A DNA stretch of 64,000 nucleotides from Megalobrama amblycephala (GCF_018812025.1 NC_063058.1:20644297-20708296); one strand, 5' to 3'; numbered from the stretch's first letter, positions 22,870-50,725 are shown. Notes: generated from the sequence alone by a model not told the origin. Numbers and translations are program-made.

Positions 22870-23251
22870 GTGAGGTTCAAAAACATTGCAAAAGTCAACA
22901 ATGGCTGATAAAAAAACAAAAACAAACTTTAGTTCATGATGTTGCAGAGACATATATTCAATGTATTTATTCTTTAATATAATTGTATAACTGCACATGG
23001 CCTAGTGCACACTAGCCAGTAATGTTTTGTTTCTAAAATGTGCAGTTTGTTCTGAAATCTTTTTGTAATATGTTGCCAAGATGGAGTTAGTTTGTCATTT
23101 ACACAGTTTACACAGGGTTCTGTGAGCAGTGAAATGCTGTCATGAGGCTCATTTTCAGAGCACTGACAGTACAGACAGTTGTGCCAACAAACACTGAGTA
23201 TAAGTAAAATTAAGGTAAAATGTGACATAAGTATATACAGAATGAGAATAC

Positions 23252-23312
<61 letters not shown>

Positions 23313-23497
23313 GAATATTTTCTTTCATATCAATATGGTACAAGATTATTCTACTCAAATCAATGTGATAAACGAGTTAGGTCAAAAGTAATCCAAAAGT
23401 AGTCAGATTATATTACCTTAAATATGTAATGTAATGGATTACGTAATTTGTAATCAGTAACCGATTACAATTTGTTAGTAATCTACCCAGCTCTGTA
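22870..23497. other. Upstream flank of cplx3 with a TA microsatellite and a TAATCNNATTAC-type repeat
   Basis: A GT/TA microsatellite fills about 23250-23308. Just after it, 23390-23490 (AATGTAATGGATTACGTAAT.., GTAATCAGTAACCGATTACA) is a short repeat with many TAAT/ATTA palindromes, resembling the GTAACGCATTACAAGTAACT repeat at 36310-36450. No gene is seen. Confidence 0.6.
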
Positions 23498-25089
23498 TAC
23501 AGGTGCTGGTCATATAATTAGAATATCATCAAAAAGTTGATTTATTTCACTAATTCCATTCAAAAAGTGAAACTTGTATATTATATTCATTCATTACACA
23601 CAGACTGATATATTTCAAATGTTTATTTCTTTTCATTTTGATTATTATAACTGACAACTAAGGAAAATCATAAATTCAGTATCTCAGAAAATTAGAATAT
23701 TGTGAACAGGTTCAATATTGAAGACACCTGGTGCCACACTCTAATCAGCTAATTAACTCAAAACACCTGCAAAGGCCTTTAAATGGTCTCTCAGTCTAGT
23801 TCTGTAGGCTACACAATCATGGGGAAGACTGCTGACTTGACAGTTGTCCAAAAGATGACCATTGACACCTTGGACAAGGAGGGCAAGACACAAAAGGTCA
23901 TTGCAAAAGAGGCTGGCTGTTCACAGAGCTCTGTGTCCAAGCACATTAATAGAGAGGCGAAGGGAAGGAAAAGATGTGGGAGAAAAAAGTGTACAAGCAA
24001 TAGGGATAACCACACCCTGGAGAGGATTGTGTAACAAAACCCATTCAAAAATGTGGGGGAGATTCACAAAGAGTGGACTGCAGCTGGAGTCAGTGCTTCA
24101 AGAACCACTACGCACAGACGTATGCAAGACATGGGTTTCAGGCTGTCGCATTCCTTGTGTCAAGCCACTCTTGAACAACAGACAGCGTCAGAAGCGTCTA
24201 AAGACAAAAAGGACTGGACTGCTGTTGAGTGGTCCAAAGTTATGTTCTCTGATGAAAGTAAATTTTGCATTTCCTTTGGAAATCAGGGTCCCAGAGTCTG
24301 GAAGAAGAGAGGAGAGGCACACAATCCACGTTGCTTGAGGTCCAGTGTAAAGTTTCCACAGTCAGTGATGGTTTGGGGTGCCATGTCATCTGCTGGTGTT
24401 GGTCCACTGTGTTTTCTGAGGTCCAAGGTCAACGCAGCCGTATACCAGGAAGTTTTAGAGCACTTCATGCTTCCTGCTGCTGACTAACTTTATGGAGATG
24501 CAGATTTCATTTTCCAACAGGACTTGGCACCTGCACACAGTGCCAAAGCTACCAGTACCTGGTTTAAGGACCATGGTATCCCTGTTCTTAATTGGCTAGC
24601 AAACTCGCCTGACCTTAACTCCATAGAAAATCTATGGGGTATTGTGAAGAGGAAGATGCGATATGCCAGACCCAACAATGCAGAAGAGCTGAAGGCCACT
24701 ATCAGAGCAACCTGGGCTCTCATAACACCTGAGCAGTGCCACAGACTGATCGACTCCATGCCACGCCGCATTGCTGCAGTAATTCAGGCAAAAGGAGCCC
24801 CAACTAAGTATCGAGTGCTGTACATGCTCATACTTTTCAGTTGGCCAAGATTTCTAAAAATCCTTTCTTTGTATTGGTCTTAAGTAATATTCTAATTTTC
24901 TGAGATACTGAATTTGGGATTTTCCTTAGTTGCCAGTTATAATCATCAAAATTAAAAGAAATAAACATTTGAAATATATCAGTCTGTGTGTAATGAATGA
25001 ATATAATATACAAGTTTCACTTTTTGAATGGAATTAGTGAAATAAATCAACTTTTTGATGATATTCTAATTATATGACCAGCACCTGTA
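23498..25089 (+). mobile_element. Nearly full-length Tc1-like transposon with long inverted repeats
   Basis: The ends TACAGGTGCTGGTCATATAA and its inverse bound 1592 bp, with TA on both sides (23496-97, 25090-91). Inverted arms of about 205 bp differ at only a few positions, a sign of recent movement or recent conversion. The interior holds one transposase pseudogene on the plus strand. It inserted between cplx3 and csk. Confidence 0.95.
23819..24883 (+). pseudogene. Tc1-like transposase, inactivated
   Basis: The frame starts at ATG 23819 (MGKTADLTVVQKM..) with an N-terminal helix-turn-helix (KEAGCSQSSVSKHI). The catalytic DDE triad is recognisable in FSDES, QQDLAPAHS and NSPDLNSIENLWG, the last two 34 residues apart (DD34E). 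It is broken by two in-frame stops (TAA at 24032-34 and 24485-87). It also has a local frame change between about 24140 and 24210, apparently offset by a small deletion near 24205. Function cuts and pastes Tc1-family DNA at TA sites; this copy cannot make the protein. Confidence 0.93.
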
Positions 25090-25091
25090 TA

Positions 25092-25689
25092 TTAAATCTT
25101 TTGCTATAAGACGTTTCTATATCATATGTATTTTGAGGAATTAAATGCCTTTAATAAATGATGACACTATATCAAAACTGATTACTTACAATCAAATACT
25201 TTCGATTTTAACTATTAGGAGACAGGAAATATTTTCATTGGTTTATTTATTTATTTTTTGAGAACTCCATTAATGACGGCCTGTGGGCTTCTAGATGAGT
25301 CAGTATGAGTAATGATGAGCTGCGACTGTCACTTCTCTCCTGTGTCAAGTAATCACAGGGCTGCTCAAGTGAAACACCTCGGTCTGTGTCAACTAATTGT
25401 ACTATACAGCGTTAGGGGCTATATGATTTATGGTTTATACTTTTATGCTAATAAGATTTTGTATAGTCATACAACTGTGGGGAAATGTATAATAAATATT
25501 TATTAAATATATACAAATAATAATATATACAAAAATATATTTTCTCTCTTCTCCTCACCTGCCTGCTTTACAATGAATTAAATATGTATTTAATATAAGA
25601 GGTTAGAGGTGAATATATGACATTTTAAGTTAATAATAATAATATAAACAACATATTGGTCAAACATATAATGCCTGGCAGATGAATCA
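25092..25689. other. Intergenic AT-rich DNA
   Basis: No gene, RNA or repeat family recognised. The longest open frame, about 64 codons at 25312-25506, shows no domain. Confidence 0.5.
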
Positions 25690-25856
25690 CCTTCGATAAT
25701 GAACACGATATTGCGTAGCTTGTCAGTGAACTACGGTTCTGTCTATTAAATGCCGCTCCATTTGAAAGCAGATGATGGCGATTTAGCGGTAATCAGGGAA
25801 CCGGCTTTACTGACGAAATGCGCGTGACAATCGCATGCGATATATCGCCCAGCCCT
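25690..25856. mobile_element. Single arm of the hAT-like foldback element
   Basis: The sequence from TTCGATAATGAACACGATAT to CGATATATCGCCCAGCCCTA matches one arm of the 342-bp foldback at 14741-15082, with scattered changes (for example AGCGGTAATC for AGCAGTAATC). The other arm is missing. A different TATATCGCCCACCCCTAA end near 25961-25980 may mark another hAT-like remnant. Confidence 0.8.
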
Positions 25857-25979
25857 ACTTAAAACGATAAGCTTTCAGTCACGTGAGCATAACCATGATA
25901 GAGACAGTAGTCTAAAATGTCTACCTGTTGACAAATTTCCACTGGTTAATCGCGTCTACCAGTATATCGCCCACCCCTA

Positions 25980-27478
25980 ATACTCATATCATTTTAGGTT
26001 CAAATTATATATAGTTTAGATAAAGTTCCTTTAGCATTTTTAAATCATAATTTTTCATTGATATCTACATTTTGAATTGTTTAAATACATTGACAAATCA
26101 CTTTTCTGAAATGGCATGAATAATACATGTTTAAACATCTTCTTTGGAGGGTATGATGACCTTTCCCGAAGACAGCGGTGAGTCAACGCTTTGTACCATT
26201 TGGGGGAATTTTAACAATTACATTTGCTGTGAACATTCATCTTGCTGAATCCAACTGCTTTCAGATGGAAATCTCTGATAATATGAGAGTTTATTCAGAG
26301 AAGTCGCACTGAATACATTATCATATATGTTTTAAACATGACCAGCTGCAATCTGATTTGTCCTTATTTGTCCAGTGAAGAACAAGAGACTATATTGAAT
26401 TGCTTTTAGTATCAATACAAACAGAACAGACACTTTGCCAAACCGTTTACAGCACTTGTTGTCTATGAGGGTCAGTGATTCTTCAGATAAATGCCAGGGC
26501 ATTGAGAAGGTTTTTCCCTTTCGCCTGAAGCAGTGCCCTTCTCCATTCGTGAATCACTGTACTCAAGTACCCTTCATGAGGCACATTTCTGGCCAAAATG
26601 CAAACAGAGGAGGGATGTGTTTTGCATGAGAGAAGACTGTCATGAACGTAAGCATCGTGAGGACTCCACTTCTAGTGTTGATTGGGATGTACACTGGCGT
26701 ACGAGCTCCCTTAGGCTGGGCGTGGGTGAAGGCCGGATCCGGGCCTGAGCCCAAATGTCATGGGAGAGATGTAAATGGGGGCTGACGAGCACTGCGGAGC
26801 GCATCTAAACCTACAGCTGGAGGAACTTTGGTATTTTAGAGAATCAAACTTAGCATGTCACTTAATGTTGCTCTCTTCAGGCAAACACATGAACTCGGAG
26901 ATAAAGACTGAAGAAACTTAATCACTGCTGCTATTGACTGCTCGTTTGAAGCTATAACATTTCTGTTCCTCCCTCATAACGTGAGATCAGAATCATTTCC
27001 TTTAAACCAAACGGTTGAATTAAACTCTTCCTAATGTCCATTGGCAATGTCTTCCACATAGGCCACAAAACAGAGCAAATCATGACACACGCATGGTGAC
27101 ATCCACAGTCAAGCGTTCTGGCGTGAAGCACACAGGACGCCCGAGGGGGAGGCTGAAGTCCCGTCTCCCTGACTTACCTCATATTCTTCCTTGTTAAGCA
27201 GGGAAGCTTGCGTGCTTGAAGTTTCATAAGGATCTCACTTTTAAGGGGAACTACTACTACAGGTGGTTTCCTTCCCTTTTCTTTTCAAATAAAAATGAAA
27301 ATAAAAAAGGAAATCAACATACAGTAAATTAAAATAGTATTCAAATGATGCAAATTAAGCATCATTTTATAGTGCTTATCTGAAGCACAGTCATCTACCT
27401 AATGCATTTTATATTTTAAAATTATATATATTATATATACACACATTTGCATGTCACAAAATTTATTAAAAACATATA
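25980..27478. other. Intergenic DNA between cplx3 and csk, no gene recognised
   Basis: In mammals LMAN1L sits between CSK and CPLX3. I looked for lectin-like exons here on the strand expected and found none. Open frames of 60-71 codons near 26.4-26.75 kb show no domain or consistent splice context. The stretch ends in short TA runs. Confidence 0.5.
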
Positions 27479-27833
27479 ATACACTGAACAAAATGATAAA
27501 CAACACTTGTTTTTGCCCCCGTTTTTCATGAGCTGGACTCAAAGATCTAAGACTTTGTACACAAAAGGCCTATTTCTCTCAAATATTGTTCACAAATCTG
27601 TCTAAATCTGTGTTAGTGAGCACTTCTCCTTTGCCGAGATAATCCATCCACCGCACAGGTGTGGCATATCAAGATGCTGATTAGACAGCATGATTATTGC
27701 ACAGGTGTGCCTTAGGTTGGCCACAATAAAAGGCCACTCTAAAATGTACAGTTTTACTGTATTGGGGGGGTCCGGAGACCAGTCAGTATCTGGCGTGACC
27801 ACTATTTGCCTCATGCAGTGCAGCACATCTCCT

Positions 27834-28416
27834 TCACATAGAGTTGATCGGGTTGTTGATTGTGGCCTGTGGAATGTTGGTCCACTCCTCTTCAATGGCT
27901 GTGGGAAGCTGCTGGATATTGGCAGGAACTGGAACACGCTGTCGTATACGCTGATCCAGAGCATCCCAAACATGCTCAATGGGTGACATGTCCGGTGAGT
28001 ATGCTGGCCATGCAAGAACTGGAATGTTTTCAGCTTCCAGGGACTGTGTACAGATCCTTGCAACATGGGGCCGTGTGTTATCATGCTGCAACATGAGGTG
28101 ATGGTCGTGGATGAATGGCACAACAATGGGCCTCAGGATCTCGTCACGGTATCTCTGTGCATTCAAAATGGCATCAATAAAATGCACCCGTGTTCGTTGT
28201 CCATAACATACGCCTGTCCATACCATAACCCCACAGCCACCATGGGCCACTCGATCCACAACTTTGACAACAGCGAACCGCTCACCCACACGACGCCATA
28301 CACGCTGTCTGCCATCTGCCCTGTACAGTGAAAACCAGGATTCATCCGTGAAGAGAACGCCTCTCCAAAGTGCCAGACGCCATTGAATGTGAGCATTTGC
28401 CCACTCAAGTCGGTTA
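27834..28416 (-). pseudogene. Tc1-like transposase, C-terminal half only
   Basis: A continuous minus-strand frame of about 193 codons carries all three catalytic positions: FTDESWF, LQHDNTRPH and YSPDMSPIEHVWD, with DD34E spacing. The N-terminal DNA-binding half is absent. The frame begins abruptly at 28416, where the inserted TIR element starts. The catalytic core is undamaged, but without the DNA-binding half and its own start it is very unlikely to be active. Confidence 0.93.
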
Positions 28417-28417
28417 A

Positions 28418-29036
28418 GCCTCGTTTACACTGCACGCGTGTGCGGCGCGTTATGGCTGCGACGCGGCTACCGGAGCTGATACGCGGCCACTCTAGTCAAT
28501 GCTCGTGTTTACACCAGCCGCGGCGCGGTGCGTTTGAGAAGCGTCCCAGAAGCGGCTCGCCGCGCCGCTTCGCTAAAGATAGGCGCCTCGCCTATTTTTG
28601 ACGGACGCCGCGTCCAAGACGCGCAGCTCAAATACAAAATAAAGTCAAAATAATCACCCTGAGTAAACTCCCGCTCACATTTCACTTCACTACGATGCCA
28701 GAAACTGACGACAAGAGATTCGAAGTTGAAAAACTTGAAATTTCTTTGTTTTTGTTGTCCATAACTGGAATTTTAAGTGTGTTAACTTCATCTGTATGGC
28801 TACAGCAAAATAAAGCATGGCATAGCAAAACACAATCAAACCGGACAAAATATAACCATTTAGCCATTAAAAACACGAAAAAATCAATGAAAAAACGTCA
28901 GACATGCAAATCTCGTGGTCTCGGGAATCCAGCCGCTTCGCTTCTGAAATGCTTCTGGTGTGAGTTGACACCGCGCAGAGGACGGAACAAAACCATGCCG
29001 AAGCCGCAACGCACACGCGTGCAGTGTAAACGAGGG
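28418..29036. mobile_element. TIR element GCCTCGTTTACACTGCACGCG, copy A
   Basis: It starts GCCTCGTTTACACTGCACGC and ends GCGTGCAGTGTAAACGAGG, perfect inverted ends of about 20 bp or more, with CpG-rich subterminal DNA (GCGGCGCGTTATGGCTGCGA) and an AT-rich middle. No transposase is present. It abuts the transposase fragment on one side and copy B on the other. Confidence 0.88.
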
Positions 29037-29040
29037 GTAA

Positions 29041-29675
29041 GCCTCGTTTACACTGCACGCGTCTGCGGTGCGTTACGGCTGCGACGCGGCTACCGGAGCT
29101 GATACGCGGCCACTCTAGTCAATGCTCGTGTTTACACCAGCCGCGCCGCGGTGCGTTTGAGAAGCGTCCCAGAAGCGGTTCGCCACGCCGCTTCGCTAAA
29201 GATAGGCGCCCCGCCTATTGTTGATGGACGCCGCATCCAAGACGCGCAGCTCAAATACAAAATAAAGTCAAAATAATCACCCTGTGTAAACTCCCGCTCA
29301 TATTTCACATCACTAGGAGGACAGAAACTGACAAGAGATTCGAAGTTGAAAAACTTGAAATTTCTTTGTTCTTGTTGTCCATAACTGGACTTTTAAGTGT
29401 ATTAACTTCATCTGCAGGCTACAGCAAAATAAAAGATGGCATAGCAATAAACGCAAATAAACCAGACAAAATATAACCATTTAGCCATTAAAAACACGAA
29501 AAAAAACAAGGAAAAAAATGTCAGACAGGCAAATCTCGTGGTCTCGCGAAACCAGCCGCTTTGTTTCTGAAATGCTTCTGGTGTGAGTTGACACCACGCA
29601 GAGGATGGAACAAAACCATGACGGAGCCGTAACGCGCCACACACGCGCCGCACACACGTGCAGTGTAAAGGAGGC
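29041..29675. mobile_element. TIR element GCCTCGTTTACACTGCACGCG, copy B (tandem)
   Basis: Same element and orientation as copy A, separated by only GGTAA. The copies differ by many substitutions and small indels. Its right end, GTGCAGTGTAAAGGAGGC, is slightly degenerate. Two head-to-tail copies either inserted side by side or arose by duplication. Confidence 0.88.
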
Positions 29676-29842
29676 TTTATTATCTCGGCAAAGGAGAAGT
29701 GCTCACTAACACAGATTTAGACAGATTTGTGAACAATATTTGAGAGAAATAGGCCTTTTGTGTACATAGAAAAAGTCTTAGATCTTGGAGTTCAGCTCAT
29801 GAAAAAACAAAAGTGTTGCGTTTATAATTTTGTTCAGTGTAT

Positions 29843-30500
<658 letters not shown>

Positions 30501-30579
30501 ACAGCTATGGAAAAAATTAAGAGACCACTCCAAGTTCAGAAATCAATGTTAAGTGGTCTCTTAATTTTTCCATAGCTGT
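30501..30579. mobile_element. Back-to-back Tc1-family inverted ends (hairpin), copy 1
   Basis: ACAGCTATGGAAAAAATTAA continues with GAGACCACT, a short middle, and the inverse AGTGGTCTCTTAATTTTTCC. The whole piece is under 80 bp. I recognise the arm as a Tc1-like terminal repeat common in fish. This is an element reduced to its two ends, lying between TA arrays. Confidence 0.8.
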
Positions 30580-30582
30580 ATA

Positions 30583-30589
<7 letters not shown>

Positions 30590-30666
<77 letters not shown>

Positions 30667-30677
30667 CACACACACAC

Positions 30678-30775
<98 letters not shown>

Positions 30776-30778
30776 TAC
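30590..30778. repeat. TA array interrupted by a CA run
   Basis: (TA)n to about 30659, a short (CA)n near 30661-30680, then (TA)n to about 30765. It joins the two Tc1-type hairpins. Confidence 0.95.
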
Positions 30779-30860
30779 ACAGCTATGGAAAAAATTAAGA
30801 GACCACTCCAAGTTCAGAAATCAATGTTAAGTGGTCTCTTAATTTTTTCCATAGCTGTAT
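30779..30860. mobile_element. Back-to-back Tc1-family inverted ends (hairpin), copy 2
   Basis: Nearly identical to the hairpin at 30501-30579, including the middle AAGTTCAGAAATCAATGTT, and with the same CACACATATATACACAGCT lead-in. A duplication of the hairpin together with its TA array is more likely than two separate insertions. Confidence 0.85.
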
Positions 30861-30861
30861 A

Positions 30862-30980
<119 letters not shown>

Positions 30981-31797
30981 CACACACACACGTAGCCAGC
31001 TTTCAGTTTTCCAGCATTGAATTCAAATAATTGTCTATAAAAGACAGATATGCAAACATTTTACTGTGTTGGTGTGTTTTCGTTCAGGTGATTGTGTTGT
31101 AGAGCAGAGGTGGATTCACCTTCACTGTACCACAAATACAAGCATTTCAGTGGTTCAGGTTTCATTCTAGCTGCACGCTCATGAATCTTCCTCGTCTTGA
31201 TATCATATTGCTGACGAGAAACATGCACTGAGCAGAAAAACAGCATCCTATAGATAGACCAGAGAACAATCCTATCACATTCTGGTGGAGGTGAATGCGA
31301 TTTTTAAGACATTACAAATGTCAAGCGCATCTGCAGTGCATTGGTATTATTATTACCGTTTCACAAACGTGTGTCAAAACATTATGGTGAAAATCTGTCG
31401 TGTGTCACGACTGTTTGGGTCACTGCTAAACGGGCAGCAACTTGTGTATGTGTATATATATATATATGATGCGTTTCCTCTCTTGGTGCATTTCTTTGAC
31501 TGTTTGGTCACATTTAAGAGCACATAAACACACATTCAAATCTGTTTGGCAGCCTTTTATTTTTTTTGTCATTTATCTTTTGTTTTTATCAAACTGTTCA
31601 GGTGGAATGATTTTAACTGAAATATGGCAGCAAAAAAAAAAAAAAAAAAAAAAAAAAGCACTGCAAAATCAAGTCCTTTGCAAAAATCAGCATATAATAT
31701 ATAACAAATATTTCACAAATCTGTATTTGTGTGTTTTTTTTTTTTATTTTTTATAATTTCTCCGTCTTATCTTTTTATATATATATTTTATTTTGAA
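30981..31797. other. Intergenic DNA with short homopolymers
   Basis: No gene recognised. It contains a short TA run near 31455, an A-run of about 29 at 31629-31657 and T-rich tracts. Confidence 0.5.
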
Positions 31798-32107
31798 TTA
31801 AAGGGATAGTTCAGCCAAAAATGAAAATTCTGTCATTTACTCACCCTTAAAGTGTTATAAACCTGTAGGAGTTTCTTTCTTCTCTTGAACACAAAAGATG
31901 ATATTTTTAAGCATATTGGTAACCAGACAGTTTCTGATCCACACTGACTTCCATAGGGTGGAAAAAAAAATAAAAAATACTATGGAAGTCAATGGGGACC
32001 GAAACATTCTTCAAAATATCTTCTTTTGAACTCATACAGGTTTAGAACAACTTGAGGGTGAGTAAATGATGACAGCATTTTCATTTTTGGGTGAACTATC
32101 CCTTTAA
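31798..32107. mobile_element. TTAA-flanked MITE, 302 bp (short AGGGATAGTTC family)
   Basis: TTAA|AGGGATAGTTCAGCC and GGGTGAACTATCCCT|TTAA bound a compact palindromic element. Shared inner arms are CATTTACTCACCC and its inverse, CAGTTTCTGATCC, and a central TGACTTCCATAG..CTATGGAAGTCA. It looks like the unexpanded form of the element filling cplx3 intron 2. No coding sequence. Confidence 0.93.
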
Positions 32108-32846
32108 AGCATTTCAGCTTCCACCCAAGCCACATATCTTTTAAAAGGCCTACAATGTTTATATTCATCCTTTCTGGTTGAGGCTCAGACTGACACATGT
32201 TTGGAAAGATGAGAAAGACAACAGGAAATCAAAGCACTTGTACACACCATATTTAAAAAAATAAAATAAAAAACAAGCTCTGGGGCGAGACAGGCTTCTG
32301 GCGTGAAGGCACTGTGAAATGGAAGAAAGGTTCTCTCGTGTATTTCATTGGCTACTGGAACTGAAAACAGTTTGGGATGAACATACGGTTTCCCTAAGTG
32401 CCAATTATTGTTATTGGGTATAAGATTTTGCAGAAAACCAACCTTATGGGTGCCGAATGTCATTTCGCATGATATTTTTGTTGTTGTTGTTGTTGTTGTT
32501 GCTGTTTTAATGGGCAGATTTAGTAGTAAAGTGATTTTTCTTTCTTTTTTCGGGGCTATGTGATAATCAAAAGTCCATAATGAGGGGGCGTATGAAGACA
32601 TATCAGAGGAGGCTGAAGATCTTGTGAATCAAAAAGAGGTGAGTTGGTGTAGAGAAGGCCAGCCTCCCCAAAATGAAGAAAATCAAGCCATGAAAACAAT
32701 GCAAAGAAAAAAACAAGGATGCGCTCGCAAAAGAAATTTGCTGAAGTTTTTCAAGTCCACGGCTTTAAAGTAGATTTTGGTCAGATTGTATGAGAATGGT
32801 CCCATGGAGGTCTTCCTCTTGTGTTTTTCCTTTAGTTTTTTGTCTT
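32108..32846 (-). other. Probable csk 3' UTR
   Basis: It follows the csk stop codon on the minus strand and has no repeat except a GTT microsatellite near 32478-32502 and a poly-A/T tract. A variant poly(A) signal ATTAAA lies near 32505-32511 on the minus strand. The end of the transcript is not certain. Confidence 0.4.
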
Positions 32847-47305
<14,459 letters not shown>

Positions 47306-49140
47306 AGCCGAGGGAAATCGTCCTCTCACAGTCAACCCGTTTCAGCCGGTAACATCAGAGCTGAGCCTGAGGCATACAGCTGCAGCCAGAACTGGCCAAA
47401 AACCTGGTGAGAAAGCACATTTATGCATTATTAGAATTAAAGAAAAACACAATGCTATTTCCAAACAATAAAATAAACACTAATCATATAGTTGACTTCA
47501 ATGCTAGTTCCTAAAAAGTTGTTTTTAGTAAGACAGACGTAGAGAAAATGTACTCAAATTTAAACAATGACTCAAAATTAGACCTACCAAGCATATCAGC
47601 AAACACAGTTTAGCAGCAAATACAGTTCAAGCACACACACACTTTCAAAGGGGAAGTGGCGGCTGTAGATTTTCCGATGCCTCAGACAGGAAGATGGGCT
47701 GAGCAGCAAGCAGGCTTGCAAAAAGACTGTTCAAGCGTTACTTTTACATTTTCTGCCATTTTCCCGGTTTAATCTGTACATCCGCTTTGAGACCGTTGCT
47801 GGTATTTACATTTATAAAATGTGAAATTAAATTTAAAACTATTTATTGTGTTGTAGCCTACTTCAGATAAACCTGCTCCCAAAAATAAATCAAGCTATAG
47901 TTTGTCACTCAGATTCTTCTAGTCCACAACATGGATTTACTCAAAGATCTGTGAGACTAGGTATCTTCACATTAACATCAGTTTAAATAAAGCACTGCTG
48001 TTGCACAAATAAAAAGATATTAAAAATGAACTTACACAACGGCTTGAAAATTGAGAACACCAGAAAATAGAAACGAGAAGTTAAAAAAAAAAAAAAAAAA
48101 ACTTTTCATGTTTCCCGTAACCACGAAAGTGAATCGCAAAGTTATTATTGCTCTTTTTCCACTATAAAAAGTGTTGTAGGTAGAAGAAACTTCTAAACTG
48201 AACTTGAACTTAAAACAAATGACACATGCCAGCCTGCACTCCTCATATATAACTCTCATGGGAACCAATTATCTGGCAGTTAGGGACGATTTCTCATGGG
48301 AAATAAATTGCACCTGGAATCAGAAACCAAATGTACCTGAAGTATTTCTGCTCTACATTAGAAGTGAAAAACCGAACAGTTGGTTGGAGGCGGAAATCTA
48401 ACCAGTTATCTGCTCTAAACCAGAAAAAGAGTTTTTAAAAGTCTAGACGAAGTAGCATTTGCAACCTGTTTTACTTCTGTAATGTAATATATTTCTGAGC
48501 GAAACAGCATATTCAACAAGAAAAACAAGAGAGAGGGCCTTCATTTTATCCATCGGCCCATTGGAATGGTTAATAAAGTAAATTAATAAAGTAATAAGTA
48601 ATATACCCCATAAGTGGATCACAAGACCGTTTTGAGTGGGTCGTGGAGTGTGTAGTCAAAGAAACAACAACAGCCATAACAAAAGCCGTTTCTAAATGTT
48701 TTTCTCATGCGAGACTTTTATTTTGAAAGATGTGCGTGAAAACCGTTGACTCTTCTGTCAGACGCATTTTAAGTAAAACGTGCCTGATTTAGTATCTTCT
48801 CTCAGTCTATAAATTAGTGTCATTATTCTAACATTATTTTCATAACTCGTTACTAAATAAAAAGTCTCAATTGCGCATGCAAATGCGGAGACGCGCACTG
48901 TATATCAATGACATTGAGCATGCAACGTCAGAGTCATTAAAAAGTACCATCAATTATTATACCATGGTAACTGAAGTTTCTGCATTGCTATTTTTTATGT
49001 TTTTGATGACTGTGGCTCATACCCACTTACTAACTTTAATGTATAAACAACAACTAGTTTGGGAGTGTTATTTAATATCCTTACCTTATATTGTTTATTC
49101 ATCAGTGTTAGTGATATTCTTACAATTATGTGTATGTTAA
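47306..49140 (-). other. csk 5' leader part of exon 2 and start of intron 1
   Basis: Upstream of the start codon the minus strand reads GCTGAAACGGGTTGACTGTG. Possible acceptors for a leader exon are CTCACCAG near 47404 and GGCTGCAG near 47381. The rest is intron-like with a poly-A run near 48082-48100. No other gene is seen. Confidence 0.45.
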
Positions 49141-49142
49141 GT

Positions 49143-50150
<1,008 letters not shown>

Positions 50151-50154
50151 AAAA

Positions 50155-50725
50155 CAAACAAGCAAAAAACAAAAAGGTGGGGAAAAATGCACCAATGCAT
50201 TTTAGGAAAAACAAAAACAAAAGAAAACTAAACTAAACTAAAAAAAAAAAAAAGAGGGGAAAATGCACCAATGCACTACAAAAAACAAACAAACAAATGA
50301 AAACAAAACAAAAAGTTGGGTAAAAATGCACTAATGCATTTTAAGAAAAAACAAAAACATCAAAAAAGAAAACAAAAAACTAAAAAAAATGTGGGGAAAA
50401 AACAAAAAGGTGGGTAAAAATGCACTAATGCATCTTAAGAAAAAAAAAAGGAAAAAAGTAAAGGGAAAAAAAAAAGGAAAGAAAACCAAACAAAAAGAAA
50501 AAAAATTACAAAAACATACAAAAAAGTGTGTGGGGGGGGGGAATGCACCAATGCATTAAGAAGAAAAAAACCCTACAAAAAAAATTAAATGTGGGGGAAA
50601 ATGCACTAATGCATCTTAAGAAAAAACAAAAAACAAAAAAAAAGAAAAAAAATACAAAAAAAAAAATACAATAACAAACAAACAAAAAGGTGGGGGGAAA
50701 TGCACTAATGCACTGAACTGTGCAA
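50155..50725. repeat. A-rich minisatellite, unit about 60-90 bp
   Basis: The phrase GGTGGGGAAAAATGCACCAATGCATTTTA followed by A/C-rich filler (AAAAACAAAAAC) recurs about seven times with variable spacing (in pieces at 50178, 50256, 50318, 50415, 50540, 50600 and 50690). The ATGCACCAATGCAT core is conserved; the filler length is not. Confidence 0.85.

Larger units (their letters stand above)
27480..29842 (-). mobile_element. Tc1-like transposon disrupted by two tandem TIR elements
   Basis: The left arm (ATACACTGAACAAAATGATA.. to about 27645) and right arm (about 29680-29842) are inverted copies of about 160-200 bp. They share CAAATATTGTTCACAAATCT and CTCCTTTGCCGAGATAAT. Between them is the C-terminal half of a transposase on the minus strand. 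In place of the N-terminal half there are two consecutive copies of an unrelated TIR element. TA lies near both outer ends, but exact borders are uncertain because of surrounding TA repeats. Confidence 0.9.

Noticed and set aside
26435..26754. Possible LMAN1L or other exon between cplx3 and csk
   Set aside because: Frames on both strands are short, with no lectin-like residues and no paired splice sites that continue the frame.
31629..31657. Processed pseudogene tail or SINE tail (A-run)
   Set aside because: No upstream coding or tRNA-like A and B boxes and no flanking duplication seen.
32185..32601. A 138-codon minus-strand open frame just after csk
   Set aside because: Includes a Thr run from the GTT microsatellite; lies in the likely csk 3' UTR; no domain.
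47306..47335. An upstream start for csk extending the N-terminus
   Set aside because: The upstream in-frame codon is TTG, not ATG; MSTIE matches the length and position of the vertebrate csk start.
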